NCBI RefSeq assembly: GCF_016918505.1
Contig: NZ_JAFFPZ010000010.1
Span: forward strand, 53,446-117,445
Length of the DNA: 64,000 nucleotides
Direction of reading: 5' to 3'
From: Desulforhopalus vacuolatus
GTDB lineage: Bacteria; Desulfobacterota; Desulfobulbia; Desulfobulbales; Desulfocapsaceae
Made by a program: the position numbers and the translations under genes. Of the stretch, positions 34,246-42,214 are shown piece after piece. Numbering within the stretch: position 1 is the stretch's first letter; the number at the start of each line of letters is the position of its first letter. The notes under the pieces are model-generated. The model was given only the letters and a program-made list of their open reading frames with translations. It was not told where the DNA came from and did not search any database.

Positions 34246-34432
34246 TGGCATTATACCAGAATCAAGAAACGATAAGCGAACAGGCTGTGGGAAAAAATTG
34301 CTGTGACAATAACCTCTGAGGAGGAAAGAGAGAACGGGATTGTCCCGTGGAGATTTTACAGCGACGGGGTTTATCTCCCATGGGTTAACGTTTATAGTGA
34401 ACATAAGGGCATCTTGAATAATTGCCCAATCG

Positions 34433-34644
34433 CCCATCTTCTTCGTTACAGTCAAAAATTTATCCTCGGAGGTACGTGCTGGACTCCGATATCAAAGTTA
34501 TACCGGTGATGAACGGTACGCCGGTATACGTACCTTCACGAAATTCTTTTCAAAAAACACGAAAATAATTTCCAGGGTACTCCCTGCGGTAAATTTCCTC
34601 CTGTGCCCCGAATATGAACGAATGCAGGTTGTTTCAAAGTACCC
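34433..34644 (+). repeat. Dispersed repeat R6, copy A
   Basis: CCCATCTTCTTCGTTACAGT, then GGACTCCGATATCAAAGTTA and TACCGGTGATGAACGGTACG, then GCGGTAAATTTCCTCCTGTG. The complement of 42012-42174, but with 50 extra bases at 34533-34582. Both copies keep the same reading frame DSDIKVIPVMNG(K/T)PVYVP, so the repeat may derive from a gene. Confidence 0.85.
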
Positions 34645-34710
34645 ATAATGCAGTTGTAACGATGTGCAGATGTGCAAAAAATTTGCATATTCATCTTTAT
34701 ATTTATACAT

Positions 34711-34740
34711 TATAATCTTATAAAATAAGAGGAGAGGAGA
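34711..34740 (+). promoter_or_regulatory. Promoter -10 box and ribosome-binding site of gpmI
   Basis: Consensus TATAAT at 34711-34716 and a strong GAGGAGAGGAG ribosome-binding region 4-14 bases before the ATG at 34745. No good -35 at ideal distance (TTGCAT is 22 bp away). Confidence 0.5.
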
Positions 34741-34744
34741 CCTC

Positions 34745-36388
34745 ATGTCAAAAAAAAAGGTGTCGCCGCTTGCAAAGCTTCCCGGGTTTAAAGAAACTCC
34801 AGGACCGGTGGTGGCAGTGATCATGGATGGTCTGGGTGTTGGTGACGGCAGTGCCAGTGATGGTTTTTATATGAGCTATACCCCGGTGCTGGATGAACTT
34901 CTTGCCGGGAAGCTGACTGGACGTCTCAAGGCTCATGGCACAGCGGTTGGTTTGCCGACGGATAAAGATATGGGGAATTCTGAGGTTGGCCATAATGCGC
35001 TTGGTGCGGGGCGGGTATTCTCTCAGGGGGCAAAACTTGTAGAAGACGCAATAGAGAGTGGTGCTGTCTTCACAACCAGTGTGTGGAAGGAGTTGCTGGC
35101 GCGTTCTCAAAATGAAGGGACCATCCATTTTATCGGTCTTGTCTCCGATGGTAATGTCCACAGTCATATAAAACATCTTTATGCTCTCGTGGAGCGGGCT
35201 GCAGCGGATAATATGAAGCGGGTGAGAGTCCATGCTCTGCTCGACGGCCGTGATGTAGGACAGAAAAGCGCCTTGCAGTATATTACTCCCCTGGAGGAAA
35301 AACTGCGGGAACTCTCAACTGACGGCAGAGATTATCGTATTGCTTCGGGTGGTGGCCGCATGATGGTCACGATGGACCGCTATGGGGCGGACTGGTCTGT
35401 GGTCGAGAGGGGATGGAAGGCGCATGTTCTTGGGGATGTCGCAGAAGGGCGTTGCTTTTCCTCCGCAGTGGAAGCAGTAGAAAAAAGCTATGCCGAAGAT
35501 GACACCATGACTGATCAATACATGGACTCCTTTATTCTTGTTGAAGAGGGAAAACCGGTCGGAACTGTTGAGGACGGTGATGGGGTTGTCTTCTTTAACT
35601 TTCGCGGTGACCGGGCCATTGAAATCTCTGAAGCCTTCGATCAAAAAGATTTCGACAAATTTGACCGTGTACGCGTGCCGAAGGTGTTCTACGCAGGGAT
35701 GATGCAGTATGACGGTGATACTCACATTCCAAAGGAATTTCTTGTCCAGCCTCCTCATATTGACCGTACCCTTGGAGAGTATCTCTGTGCCACCGGGCTG
35801 ACCAGTTACGCTATTTCTGAAACACAGAAGTTCGGGCATGTCACCTATTTCTGGAATGGGAACAAGCTTGGATATATTGATGAAAAGCTGGAAAAATATG
35901 TTGAAATTCCCTCCGACGTGATTGCCTTCGATATTCGACCGTGGATGAAGGCGGAAGAGATCACGGCAAAGGTTATTGAGGCCATTCAAAGCGGTAAATA
36001 CAGCTTCATCCGGCTCAATTACCCTAACGCGGATATGGTGGGACACACCGGAGTGGAAGCGGCTGTACGTATTGCTGTGGAGACGGTGGATCTCTGCCTT
36101 GGCAGACTGCTTGCCGCTCTTGCAAAGGCCGGGGGAACAGCCTTCATCACTGCAGATCACGGCAATGCGGATATCATGTGGACAGAGAAGGATGGCAGAC
36201 ATATACCAATGGTTTCCCACACCCTTAATCCGGTCCCGTTTATTATCAAAGATTACAGCAGTGTCAATCCTCTTGCTTTGAGCAACGTGGAAAATCCGAG
36301 TCTTACTCATGTGGCAGCAACTCTTTGTAATCTGCTGGGGTATGAGCCCCCGGAAGGTTATAATTCTTCTCTTGTAAAGGTTGGTTGA
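34745..36388 (+). CDS. gpmI: 2,3-bisphosphoglycerate-independent phosphoglycerate mutase
   Basis: Interconverts 3- and 2-phosphoglycerate in glycolysis/gluconeogenesis using Mn and a phosphoserine intermediate. 547 residues, slightly longer than the usual 510. Alkaline-phosphatase-fold motifs: metal Asp28 (VAVIMDGLGVGDG), catalytic Ser79 in KDMGNSEVGHNALGAGR, RGDRAIEIS in the transferase domain, and the metal ligands in ITADHGNADIMW and RLNYPNADMVGHTG. Ends with the HVAATLCNLLGYEPP block. The next gene starts inside its stop codon (TGATG). Confidence 0.97.
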   Translation: MSKKKVSPLAKLPGFKETPGPVVAVIMDGLGVGDGSASDGFYMSYTPVLDELLAGKLTGRLKAHGTAVGLPTDKDMGNSEVGHNALGAGRVFSQGAKLVEDAIESGAVFTTSVWKELLARSQNEGTIHFIGLVSDGNVHSHIKHLYALVERAAADNMKRVRVHALLDGRDVGQKSALQYITPLEEKLRELSTDGRDYRIASGGGRMMVTMDRYGADWSVVERGWKAHVLGDVAEGRCFSSAVEAVEKSYAEDDTMTDQYMDSFILVEEGKPVGTVEDGDGVVFFNFRGDRAIEISEAFDQKDFDKFDRVRVPKVFYAGMMQYDGDTHIPKEFLVQPPHIDRTLGEYLCATGLTSYAISETQKFGHVTYFWNGNKLGYIDEKLEKYVEIPSDVIAFDIRPWMKAEEITAKVIEAIQSGKYSFIRLNYPNADMVGHTGVEAAVRIAVETVDLCLGRLLAALAKAGGTAFITADHGNADIMWTEKDGRHIPMVSHTLNPVPFIIKDYSSVNPLALSNVENPSLTHVAATLCNLLGYEPPEGYNSSLVKVG

Positions 36389-36936
36389 TGGCAGAACGAA
36401 TTAGTAAATCAGAACAGAAGCGTCGTTTCAAACGTATTGAGGAGGGGGCTGCCGAGCTGGCACAACTCTCAGACAATGATCTCAAGACTCTGCCTGCATC
36501 GGAAGCGGTTAAGGTTGAGATTCTTACCTGCCGCACGGTGAAGACTGGGGCGTTGAAACGTCAAATAAAGTATTTGGCCAAGGTGTTGCGACAGGAGGAA
36601 GCCGTAGACGATGTCCTTGTCTTTCTTGCGGAACACAAGGGTTCAAAGGTGAAGCAGAACAGACTGCAGCAGGAGGCAGATCGGTTGCGTGATCTGCTGG
36701 TTACTGAAGTTCTGGAATATCAGGAGGAGTTAATGCAGGAACGGAGAGATCTGGAGATGGACTGGCCAGCTCCCGCTCTTGAAGAAGTAGCCGCTGAACA
36801 TGGGATAGATGCACGGGAAATACGCCGTTCACTGCATCAATATGCCCGTACTCGGATACAGACCCAATATCGTGAAATATTCCGCATTATCAAGGCAGCT
36901 CTGGAACGGGAGGAGCTGTTGCAGAAGATGAAATGA
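36388..36936 (+). CDS. darP: Ribosome-associated protein DarP (YjgA, DUF615)
   Basis: A 182-residue, highly helical and charged protein of the DUF615 family. E. coli YjgA/DarP associates with the 50S subunit and assists its late assembly. Typical elements: SKSEQKRRFKRIEEGAAELA at the start, LKRQIKYLAKVLRQEE in the middle, and ARTRIQTQYREIFRIIKAAL near the end. The ATG overlaps the gpmI stop by one base, so translation is coupled. Confidence 0.9.
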   Translation: MAERISKSEQKRRFKRIEEGAAELAQLSDNDLKTLPASEAVKVEILTCRTVKTGALKRQIKYLAKVLRQEEAVDDVLVFLAEHKGSKVKQNRLQQEADRLRDLLVTEVLEYQEELMQERRDLEMDWPAPALEEVAAEHGIDAREIRRSLHQYARTRIQTQYREIFRIIKAALEREELLQKMK

Positions 36937-37122
36937 TGTGTCTCTGAATCATGGTTCCGGCCGACGGCCTGTATCCGGCGTTGGCCTTGCCCTGGTGGCG
37001 AAGATACCCCGATTCTCAGGGGTACTGGCCCGCTCTTTGCTGTTCGTCGCAAAGGCATATCACTTTCGGGTTTCTTGAAGATCTGTTGGGGAAAGTGGTC
37101 ATGGGCAGAACGTTACGGAGGA

Positions 37123-37971
37123 CTACACAGCAAAAGGGAAGGCGATCGCCGGATGGTGTGTATAGCCGGTGAGTTCAAAATCATCAAGGGTCACCCATGT
37201 TTCCAGGTCTTCAAGAGTCTTGATATCTGGATTTATCTTCAGCTTTGGCAGGGGAAACGGCTTGCGGATGAGCTGAGTCTTGAGCAGGTCGAGCTGGTCT
37301 TCATAGATATGGGCATTGACCACCTTGTGCCATGCGGTCGCTGCCTTCAAGCCTGTGATCTGTGCCATAATCATCAGCAGCCAGGCAACCTGAACCTGAT
37401 TAAAGGCATGGCCGAGAGGCAGGTCATCAGAGCGCTGGTAACTGGTGAGATAGAGATTTTCTCCGAGGATAGAGAAGGTATGGGTGTGCATGCACGGGTT
37501 GAGACAGGCCCGGTCACGCTCTCCGGGATTCATAAAGGTCATTATTTCGCAGCGATTGTCATTGCCACGAAGAAGATCATTGCAGATCTCGCGCAACTGG
37601 TCAATCCGCGTGCCTTCAGGGCTGCGCCAGTCACGTCCCTGCGCACCGTAGCAACGGCCCATGTCATCCGGTCCCTTGCGAAACGGATTTTTCAACCACG
37701 CCTCATTCTCGTTGGCGTTGGCGTTCCATGTATTGCAGCCAAGGGCACGAAAATCTGCTGCGGAGGTATAGCCGCGCAGATAACCGAGCATTTCGGCAAT
37801 GGCGGGTTTCCAGTGAACTTTCTTGGTGGTCAGCACGGGCAGTGTCCCATCGCTGACATCATAGGTGAAATCAGCGTTGATGATCGTGAGACACCGCTTT
37901 CCGGTGCGCCGGTTCTCTACCCAGACGCCTTCTTCAACAACCCTCTGGCACAGCTCTAAATATTGTTGCAC
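37123..37971 (-). CDS. thyA: Thymidylate synthase
   Basis: Makes dTMP from dUMP with methylenetetrahydrofolate. 282 residues with start codon GTG at 37971. Catalytic Cys160 lies in [17 protein letters not shown], with the dUMP-binding [14 protein letters not shown] after it. The variant [10 protein letters not shown], instead of the commoner PPCHTHFQF, occurs in a subgroup of longer ThyA proteins (Vibrio/Shewanella type). No folA gene is adjacent. It converges with darP, with 186 bp between the two stop codons and no gene there. Confidence 0.97.
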   Translation of the reverse strand: MQQYLELCQRVVEEGVWVENRRTGKRCLTIINADFTYDVSDGTLPVLTTKKVHWKPAIAEMLGYLRGYTSAADFRALGCNTWNANANENEAWLKNPFRKGPDDMGRCYGAQGRDWRSPEGTRIDQLREICNDLLRGNDNRCEIMTFMNPGERDRACLNPCMHTHTFSILGENLYLTSYQRSDDLPLGHAFNQVQVAWLLMIMAQITGLKAATAWHKVVNAHIYEDQLDLLKTQLIRKPFPLPKLKINPDIKTLEDLETWVTLDDFELTGYTHHPAIAFPFAV

Positions 37972-38012
37972 GGAGATTCCCTGTAGTTTTTTCTGAGAGG
38001 AAATCTTCTTCT

Positions 38013-38057
38013 GTACCTCGAATAGGAACGAAATACAAGACTATTCAAGGTTCCTTA
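38013..38057 (+). repeat. Dispersed repeat R6, fragment C
   Basis: TGTACCTCGAATAGGAACGA then AATACAAGACTATTCAAGGT, matching the distal part of copies A and B (their CCGAATATGAACGAATGCAG and CTCGAATATAAACGAATACA stretches). Confidence 0.6.
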
Positions 38058-38059
38058 AA

Positions 38060-38085
38060 TCAGGGCAGCGGAGATGCTGCCCTGA
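38060..38085 (-). terminator. Hairpin terminator of the FKBP gene
   Basis: TCAGGGCAGC, loop GGAGAT, GCTGCCCTGA: a 10-bp stem directly after the FKBP stop. The T-run is weak (GATTTAA), so termination is probable rather than certain. Confidence 0.6.
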
Positions 38086-38095
38086 AGAGAAAAAT

Positions 38096-38515
38096 TTACT
38101 CTTTTTTGAGCAATTCCAGCTCATACGTAAGATTGTGTCCGGCGAGGGGGTGGTTGTAGTCGACTGTAAATGAGTCCTCGTTGACTTCAATAACTGTTGC
38201 CGGGATGCTCTGTTCTGTGCCGTCTTTGTCCGCTCGCAGGGAGACCATCATGCCAGGGGCGGGATTGAGGCGCTTGATCAGTTCTTTATTTTCGATGGTT
38301 TGCAGCAGGTCTTTCTGCCGTACGCCATAACCCTCTACGGGGGTGACCTTTACCTTGCGAACTTCCCCTGCTTTCATCTCCTCAAGGGCTTGTTCCACAG
38401 TTGGTGGCAGGTCGCTGTTGCCGAGGGAAAAGGTGAGCGGCGTGTTCCTGTCGACGCTGAAAAAAACTTTACCGTTGTCGAGAAGACCGTTGACGGCGAT
38501 AGTGACTGTGGACAT
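38096..38515 (-). CDS. FKBP-type peptidyl-prolyl isomerase, SlyD-like
   Basis: Catalyses prolyl isomerisation and chaperones folding in the cytoplasm. The 139-residue protein has the split FKBP fold with an IF-type insertion: TIAVNGLLDNGKVFFSVDRN at the start, LPPTVEQALEEMKAGEVRKV, then VDYNHPLAGHNLTYELELL, the NHPLAG-L signature of SlyD/SlpA. The His/Cys metal-binding tail of SlyD is absent. AAGGAG precedes the ATG. Monocistronic. Confidence 0.92.
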   Translation of the reverse strand: MSTVTIAVNGLLDNGKVFFSVDRNTPLTFSLGNSDLPPTVEQALEEMKAGEVRKVKVTPVEGYGVRQKDLLQTIENKELIKRLNPAPGMMVSLRADKDGTEQSIPATVIEVNEDSFTVDYNHPLAGHNLTYELELLKKE

Positions 38516-38754
38516 GTGAGTTCTCCTTGTTGAGTTGAAAAGATGGTTTTATTACTGTGTCATTTTTCTTATGGGAACAAAGTAGTAAATAATTCCCGCT
38601 TTGCAACTTCCCGGTGAATTTTAGAGAGAAATTTCTACTGTCCTTGACAAAATAAGTTTGCCCGTCTAACCTGAAAGATTGCCTTAAAGGAATTTTTTTT
38701 ATTGTCAGGACGGGTATTCCCGCCGCCATCTGAAAGAAATATTAGAGGTTTACC

Positions 38755-39135
38755 ATGGTTGAACTGAATTTTAGCAAATCCGAAGACGGTCTTATTCCTG
38801 CCATTGCCCAGGACTATAAAACAGGCGAGGTGATGATGCTGGCCTACATCAATAAGCTGGCCTGGGAGAAAACCCTGGAGACTGGCAAGGCACATTACTG
38901 GAGTCGCTCCCGCCAGAAACTGTGGCTTAAGGGCGAAAGCTCCGGCAACGTGCAGATTATCCATGATATCCTTGTGGATTGCGATGATGACACTGTCGTG
39001 TATAAAATTGAGCAAATTGGTGGAGCGGCCTGTCATACCGGCCATCGCTCCTGTTTCTACCGTGTTGTAGACGGTGAGACTCTCCGCACGGAGGGAAAAC
39101 CGCTGTTTGATCCCAAAAAAGTTTACGGCAAATAA
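38755..39135 (+). CDS. hisI: Phosphoribosyl-AMP cyclohydrolase
   Basis: Third step of histidine biosynthesis. 126 residues with the diagnostic [18 protein letters not shown] block ([20 protein letters not shown], residues about 57-76), the acidic metal-binding [14 protein letters not shown] and the zinc motif [12 protein letters not shown]. The HisE pyrophosphohydrolase domain is not fused. It forms an orphan pair with hisG, 23 bp downstream, away from other his genes. Confidence 0.96.
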   Translation: MVELNFSKSEDGLIPAIAQDYKTGEVMMLAYINKLAWEKTLETGKAHYWSRSRQKLWLKGESSGNVQIIHDILVDCDDDTVVYKIEQIGGAACHTGHRSCFYRVVDGETLRTEGKPLFDPKKVYGK

Positions 39136-39158
39136 TATTTAGATATTTGGAGAATTTC

Positions 39159-40031
39159 ATGAACATATTGAAGCTTGGTCTGCCTAAAGGCAGCCTTGAA
39201 AAAGCCACTATTCAGCTTTTTGAAAAAGCCGGGTGGCGTATTAAACCTGCCGCCCGCAACTATTTCCCCAAGATTGACGATTCCGAGCTGGACTGTTCCA
39301 TCTGTCGTCCACAGGAGATGTCGCGCTATGTTGAGAGTGGGCTGCTCGACGCCGGTATCACCGGGAAAGACTGGACCATGGAAAATCAGTCAGAGGTTGT
39401 GATGGTCTGTGATCTTGTATACTCAAAAGTGAGCAATCGCCCGACCCGCTGGGTCGTTGCCGTTTCTGGCGATTCCGATATCAGGAAGATTGAAGATCTC
39501 GAAGGAAAAAAAATCTCTACCGAACTGGTTGGCGTGACAAAGCGCTTCTTTGAGGAGAGGGGCATCAATGTGGAGATTGAATTCTCCTGGGGGGCAACCG
39601 AAGCTAAAGTTGTTTCCGGGCTGGCCGACGCCATTGTTGAGGTTACCGAAACCGAGACGACTATCCGTGCTCATGGCCTGCGCATCATTCACGAACTGAT
39701 GGAATCCAATACCCAGCTCATTACCAATAAAAAGGTGTGGGAAGATCCCTGGAAACGGGAGAAAATTGAGAACATCGCGCTGCTGTTGCAGGGAGCTCTT
39801 GCCGCCGATCGTGTGGTTGGACTGAAAATGAACGTTCCCAAAGGAAAAGTACAAAAGATCGTTGATGTACTGCCTTCTCTCAACGCACCTACTGTGGCCA
39901 GTCTCTATCACACTGAGTGGTTCTCCATTGAGACTGTGATTACTAAAGATGTTGTTCGAGATCTCGTACCGCAACTGAAAAAGCTGGGCGCAGAGGGTAT
40001 TATTGAATATCCTCTCAATAAAGTTATCTGA
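39159..40031 (+). CDS. hisG: ATP phosphoribosyltransferase, long (HisG-L) form
   Basis: First, feedback-regulated step of histidine biosynthesis. 290 residues, i.e. the long form with the C-terminal histidine-binding ACT-like domain (about 215-290), which needs no HisZ. Motifs [20 protein letters not shown] and [20 protein letters not shown] are evident. The ATG at 39159 is preferred, with GGAGA 5 bases upstream. engB follows. Confidence 0.97.
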   Translation: MNILKLGLPKGSLEKATIQLFEKAGWRIKPAARNYFPKIDDSELDCSICRPQEMSRYVESGLLDAGITGKDWTMENQSEVVMVCDLVYSKVSNRPTRWVVAVSGDSDIRKIEDLEGKKISTELVGVTKRFFEERGINVEIEFSWGATEAKVVSGLADAIVEVTETETTIRAHGLRIIHELMESNTQLITNKKVWEDPWKREKIENIALLLQGALAADRVVGLKMNVPKGKVQKIVDVLPSLNAPTVASLYHTEWFSIETVITKDVVRDLVPQLKKLGAEGIIEYPLNKVI

Positions 40032-40089
40032 GAAGTTTCAGACTGTCAAAATGCCGGGCGAAAGCCTGGCCGAGACTTCGGAGGTCACC

Positions 40090-40683
40090 ATGGATTTTTC
40101 AGATATTGAGTTTCTTCTCAGTGTGCACAACCTGAAACAACTTCCTGAGGAGGACTTTCCAGAAATTGCCTTCGCCGGCCGTTCCAACGTTGGCAAGTCG
40201 AGTCTGCTCAACACACTTCTCGCCCGCAAAAAAATGGTCAAGATCTCTGCCCGTCCCGGTAAAACACAGGGACTCAACTTCTTTCAGATCGGAGATGATG
40301 TTCGCTTTGTTGATCTCCCCGGGTACGGTTATGCCAAAGTGCCGCAGGGCATGCAGAATGCCTGGCAGGCGTTGATTACTTCTTATCTGGAAGAACGTAA
40401 ATGTCTCAAGTGTGTCGTGGTCATTGTTGATATTCGCCACGAACCCAAACTGCTCGACAGCCAGCTTATCGACTGGCTTCGTGACCAGAAAATTCCCTTT
40501 CTCGTTGTCTATACCAAGATTGACAAGGTCAGCGGGTCTGCCCTCGGCAAAAATGCCCGCCAGCTTGATATTGGTCATCATCTGCAGGAGAACCAGCGGG
40601 TGCTTTTTTCTGCTCTCAACGGACGGGGGCGGGATAAGCTGATTGAGGCACTGACCACGTTTCTCGACAAGGGACCCCTCTGA
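40090..40683 (+). CDS. engB: Ribosome biogenesis GTP-binding protein EngB/YsxC
   Basis: Essential GTPase for 50S assembly. 197 residues from the ATG at 40090, which has GGAGGT 5 bases upstream; earlier in-frame Met codons overlap hisG and are less likely. G1 GRSNVGKSS (30-38), G2 ARPGKTQGLNFF, G3 DLPGYGYA (75-82), G4 TKID. It forms an operon with hisI-hisG, with 58 bp between hisG and engB. Confidence 0.96.
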   Translation: MDFSDIEFLLSVHNLKQLPEEDFPEIAFAGRSNVGKSSLLNTLLARKKMVKISARPGKTQGLNFFQIGDDVRFVDLPGYGYAKVPQGMQNAWQALITSYLEERKCLKCVVVIVDIRHEPKLLDSQLIDWLRDQKIPFLVVYTKIDKVSGSALGKNARQLDIGHHLQENQRVLFSALNGRGRDKLIEALTTFLDKGPL

Positions 40684-40700
40684 AAAAAAGCGGTAGTGTT

Positions 40701-40723
40701 CCCGGCTCCGGACTGGAGCCGGG
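40701..40723. terminator. Hairpin between convergent engB and radical SAM genes
   Basis: CCCGGCTCC, loop GGACT, GGAGCCGGG: a 9-bp GC-rich stem. No adjacent T-run on the plus strand; on the minus strand a T7 occurs 12 bases away. Probably terminates or protects both transcripts. Confidence 0.6.
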
Positions 40724-40754
40724 GATACCCTGAAATATCCTTCCCTGCAGAGTT

Positions 40755-41681
40755 CTATTTTTTATGTCTGTACGTTTTCTCTCCCTCGTATTCACAGATA
40801 TCTATCTTCCCGCTGTTCCTTAATTTCGTAAAAGTTTTTTCAACATCTTCATTTCTCATCTCTATAAATTTCTTAATCTCATCTTCCTTCATGGGATGCC
40901 GTGTTATTATTTCCAGAACAGCCTCAATAATATCGGGATCGTTGCTGAAGAATTCTCCCGCCGTCAGGTTTTCAATGGACAGGGCAGAAAACATCTTGTT
41001 TGCTTTTTCCAGTGTCTCCTGGCTTACCTTTCTTGCATAGCTTTCAGAAGGGGGGCGGACCGGAGTGTTAACGTAGACTCTGTCAAACTTGAGTTTTTCC
41101 AACTGCATTTTCAATGCCGCCAACTGCGTGTCGCTGTCGTTGAAACCGCCAACAAGCATGATCTCCACCCACATCTTTCCCTTGTAGTTGTGCGAAAATT
41201 CGATAAGCCCCTGCAAAACCTCCGTAAATTTGATTGTGCCGATAGGACGGTTTATTTTTTTTAAGGACTCTTCATCAAAAGCGTCCATTGTGGGCAGTAT
41301 GATATCTGCTTTATAAAGGGCATTTCGAACACCTTCATCACTCATCAGGGCCGAGTTGGTGATAACCACAACTGGTTTGTCAGTCAATTTTTTAATCTCA
41401 TCAATGAGCATGCCAAGATCGGCGTAGAGGGTGGGTTCCCCCTCACCGACAATGGTGATAACATCAAAGTCGACCTTCTCTTTCATATAGGTTTTCAGCT
41501 CATCCATGATCTCTTTCAGCGGGAAAAAAGAGCGTCTCTCATTTGTCATTTTGTTGGTTCTGCCGAGCTGACAATAGATACAGTTGTAATTGCAGGTCTT
41601 TTCGGGAATGGGGCTTACACCGAGAGACTGGCCGAGACGCCTTGAGGGGACGGGTCCAAATATGTATGCGGTATTTTTCAT
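40755..41681 (-). CDS. Radical SAM protein (COG0731-type)
   Basis: A 308-residue radical SAM enzyme. The [4Fe-4S] motif is CNYNCIYCQLGRTN (Cys-x3-Cys-x2-Cys, about residues 30-37), preceded by FGPVPSRRLGQSLG, typical of this family, and followed by the SAM-contact motif TIVGEGEPTLY. The last 70 residues (from about 240) resemble a winged helix (KEDEIKKFIEMRNEDVEKTF). Family members include wybutosine-synthesis relatives, but most have no proven function. A TTG codon at 41687 has a better-spaced GAGG and could be the true start, adding two residues. Confidence 0.88.
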   Translation of the reverse strand: MKNTAYIFGPVPSRRLGQSLGVSPIPEKTCNYNCIYCQLGRTNKMTNERRSFFPLKEIMDELKTYMKEKVDFDVITIVGEGEPTLYADLGMLIDEIKKLTDKPVVVITNSALMSDEGVRNALYKADIILPTMDAFDEESLKKINRPIGTIKFTEVLQGLIEFSHNYKGKMWVEIMLVGGFNDSDTQLAALKMQLEKLKFDRVYVNTPVRPPSESYARKVSQETLEKANKMFSALSIENLTAGEFFSNDPDIIEAVLEIITRHPMKEDEIKKFIEMRNEDVEKTFTKLRNSGKIDICEYEGEKTYRHKK

Positions 41682-41865
41682 GATCAAATATTTCCTCTCC
41701 TGTTACAGGATTTTTTAGTATTGGTTTATTCAACTGGTTTGTCCGGATAAAGACACCTTTTTTATACTATCACTGTTGGCCGGCACAGGTACCTTTTTTT
41801 CTGCCGAGAGACAGAAGGTTCTTCGTGTTCCTTCGCGTTCTTCGCGGAAAAAAAAAGTCTTACCG

Positions 41866-41905
41866 GCTTTTACTTTTTCCGTTCTCCCGTCTCCTGCCTG
41901 TCTTT
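41866..41905 (-). repeat. Purine-rich repeat family R4, copy 7 (inverted)
   Basis: TTACTTTTTCCGTTCTCCCG then TCTCCTGCCTGTCTTTGAAT. Confidence 0.75.
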
Positions 41906-42011
41906 GAATTCGCCAATACAAAGTGAAAATGGTATAACATGAAGAATATTTCACATGCCTTTGGCATCCCATATTGTCTGGCTCGTTCAGGGCAATTAAC
42001 ATTTCGTGTAA

Positions 42012-42174
42012 AGGGTACCTTGCAACAGCCTGTATTCGTTTATATTCGAGGTTCGGAAGGAAATTTACCGCAGGTACGTATACCGGCTTACCGTTCATCA
42101 CCGGTATAACTTTGATATCGGAGTCCAAGTGCGTACCTTCGGGGATAAATTTTTAACTGTAACGAAGACGATGG
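42012..42174 (-). repeat. Dispersed repeat R6, copy B (inverted)
   Basis: Complement reads TCGTCTTCGTTACAGTTAAA, TTGGACTCCGATATCAAAGT, TATACCGGTGATGAACGGTA, then CCTGCGGTAAATTTCCTTCC. It lacks the 50-base insert of copy A. Confidence 0.85.
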
Positions 42175-42214
42175 ACGAAAGACCGGTTCTGCAAGCTACC
42201 CTGAAGGTGACATC

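Larger units (their letters stand above)
34069..34744. other. Repeat-rich interval between tRNA-Val and gpmI
   Basis: Holds R4 (34174-34245), R6 copy A (34433-34644) and the gpmI promoter. Nothing else recognised. Confidence 0.6.
41690..42214. other. Repeat-rich interval ahead of the nucleosidase-like gene
   Basis: Contains the TTCCTTCGCGTTCTTCGCGG motif (41830-41850), inverted R4 (41866-41905), a partial R1-like end AATACAAAGTGAAAATGGTA (41918-41937) and R6 copy B (42012-42174). A minus-strand open frame of 132 codons runs through R6, but it is shared with the repeat and is not supported as a gene. Confidence 0.6.

Noticed and set aside
35315..36310. Minus-strand open frame of 331 codons opposite gpmI
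   Set aside because: Shadow of gpmI without ribosome-binding site or motif.
41730..42128. 132-codon minus-strand frame through repeat R6 copy B
   Set aside because: The other copy has an insertion and stop codons in the same frame. It may be a gene relic but is not supported as a working gene.
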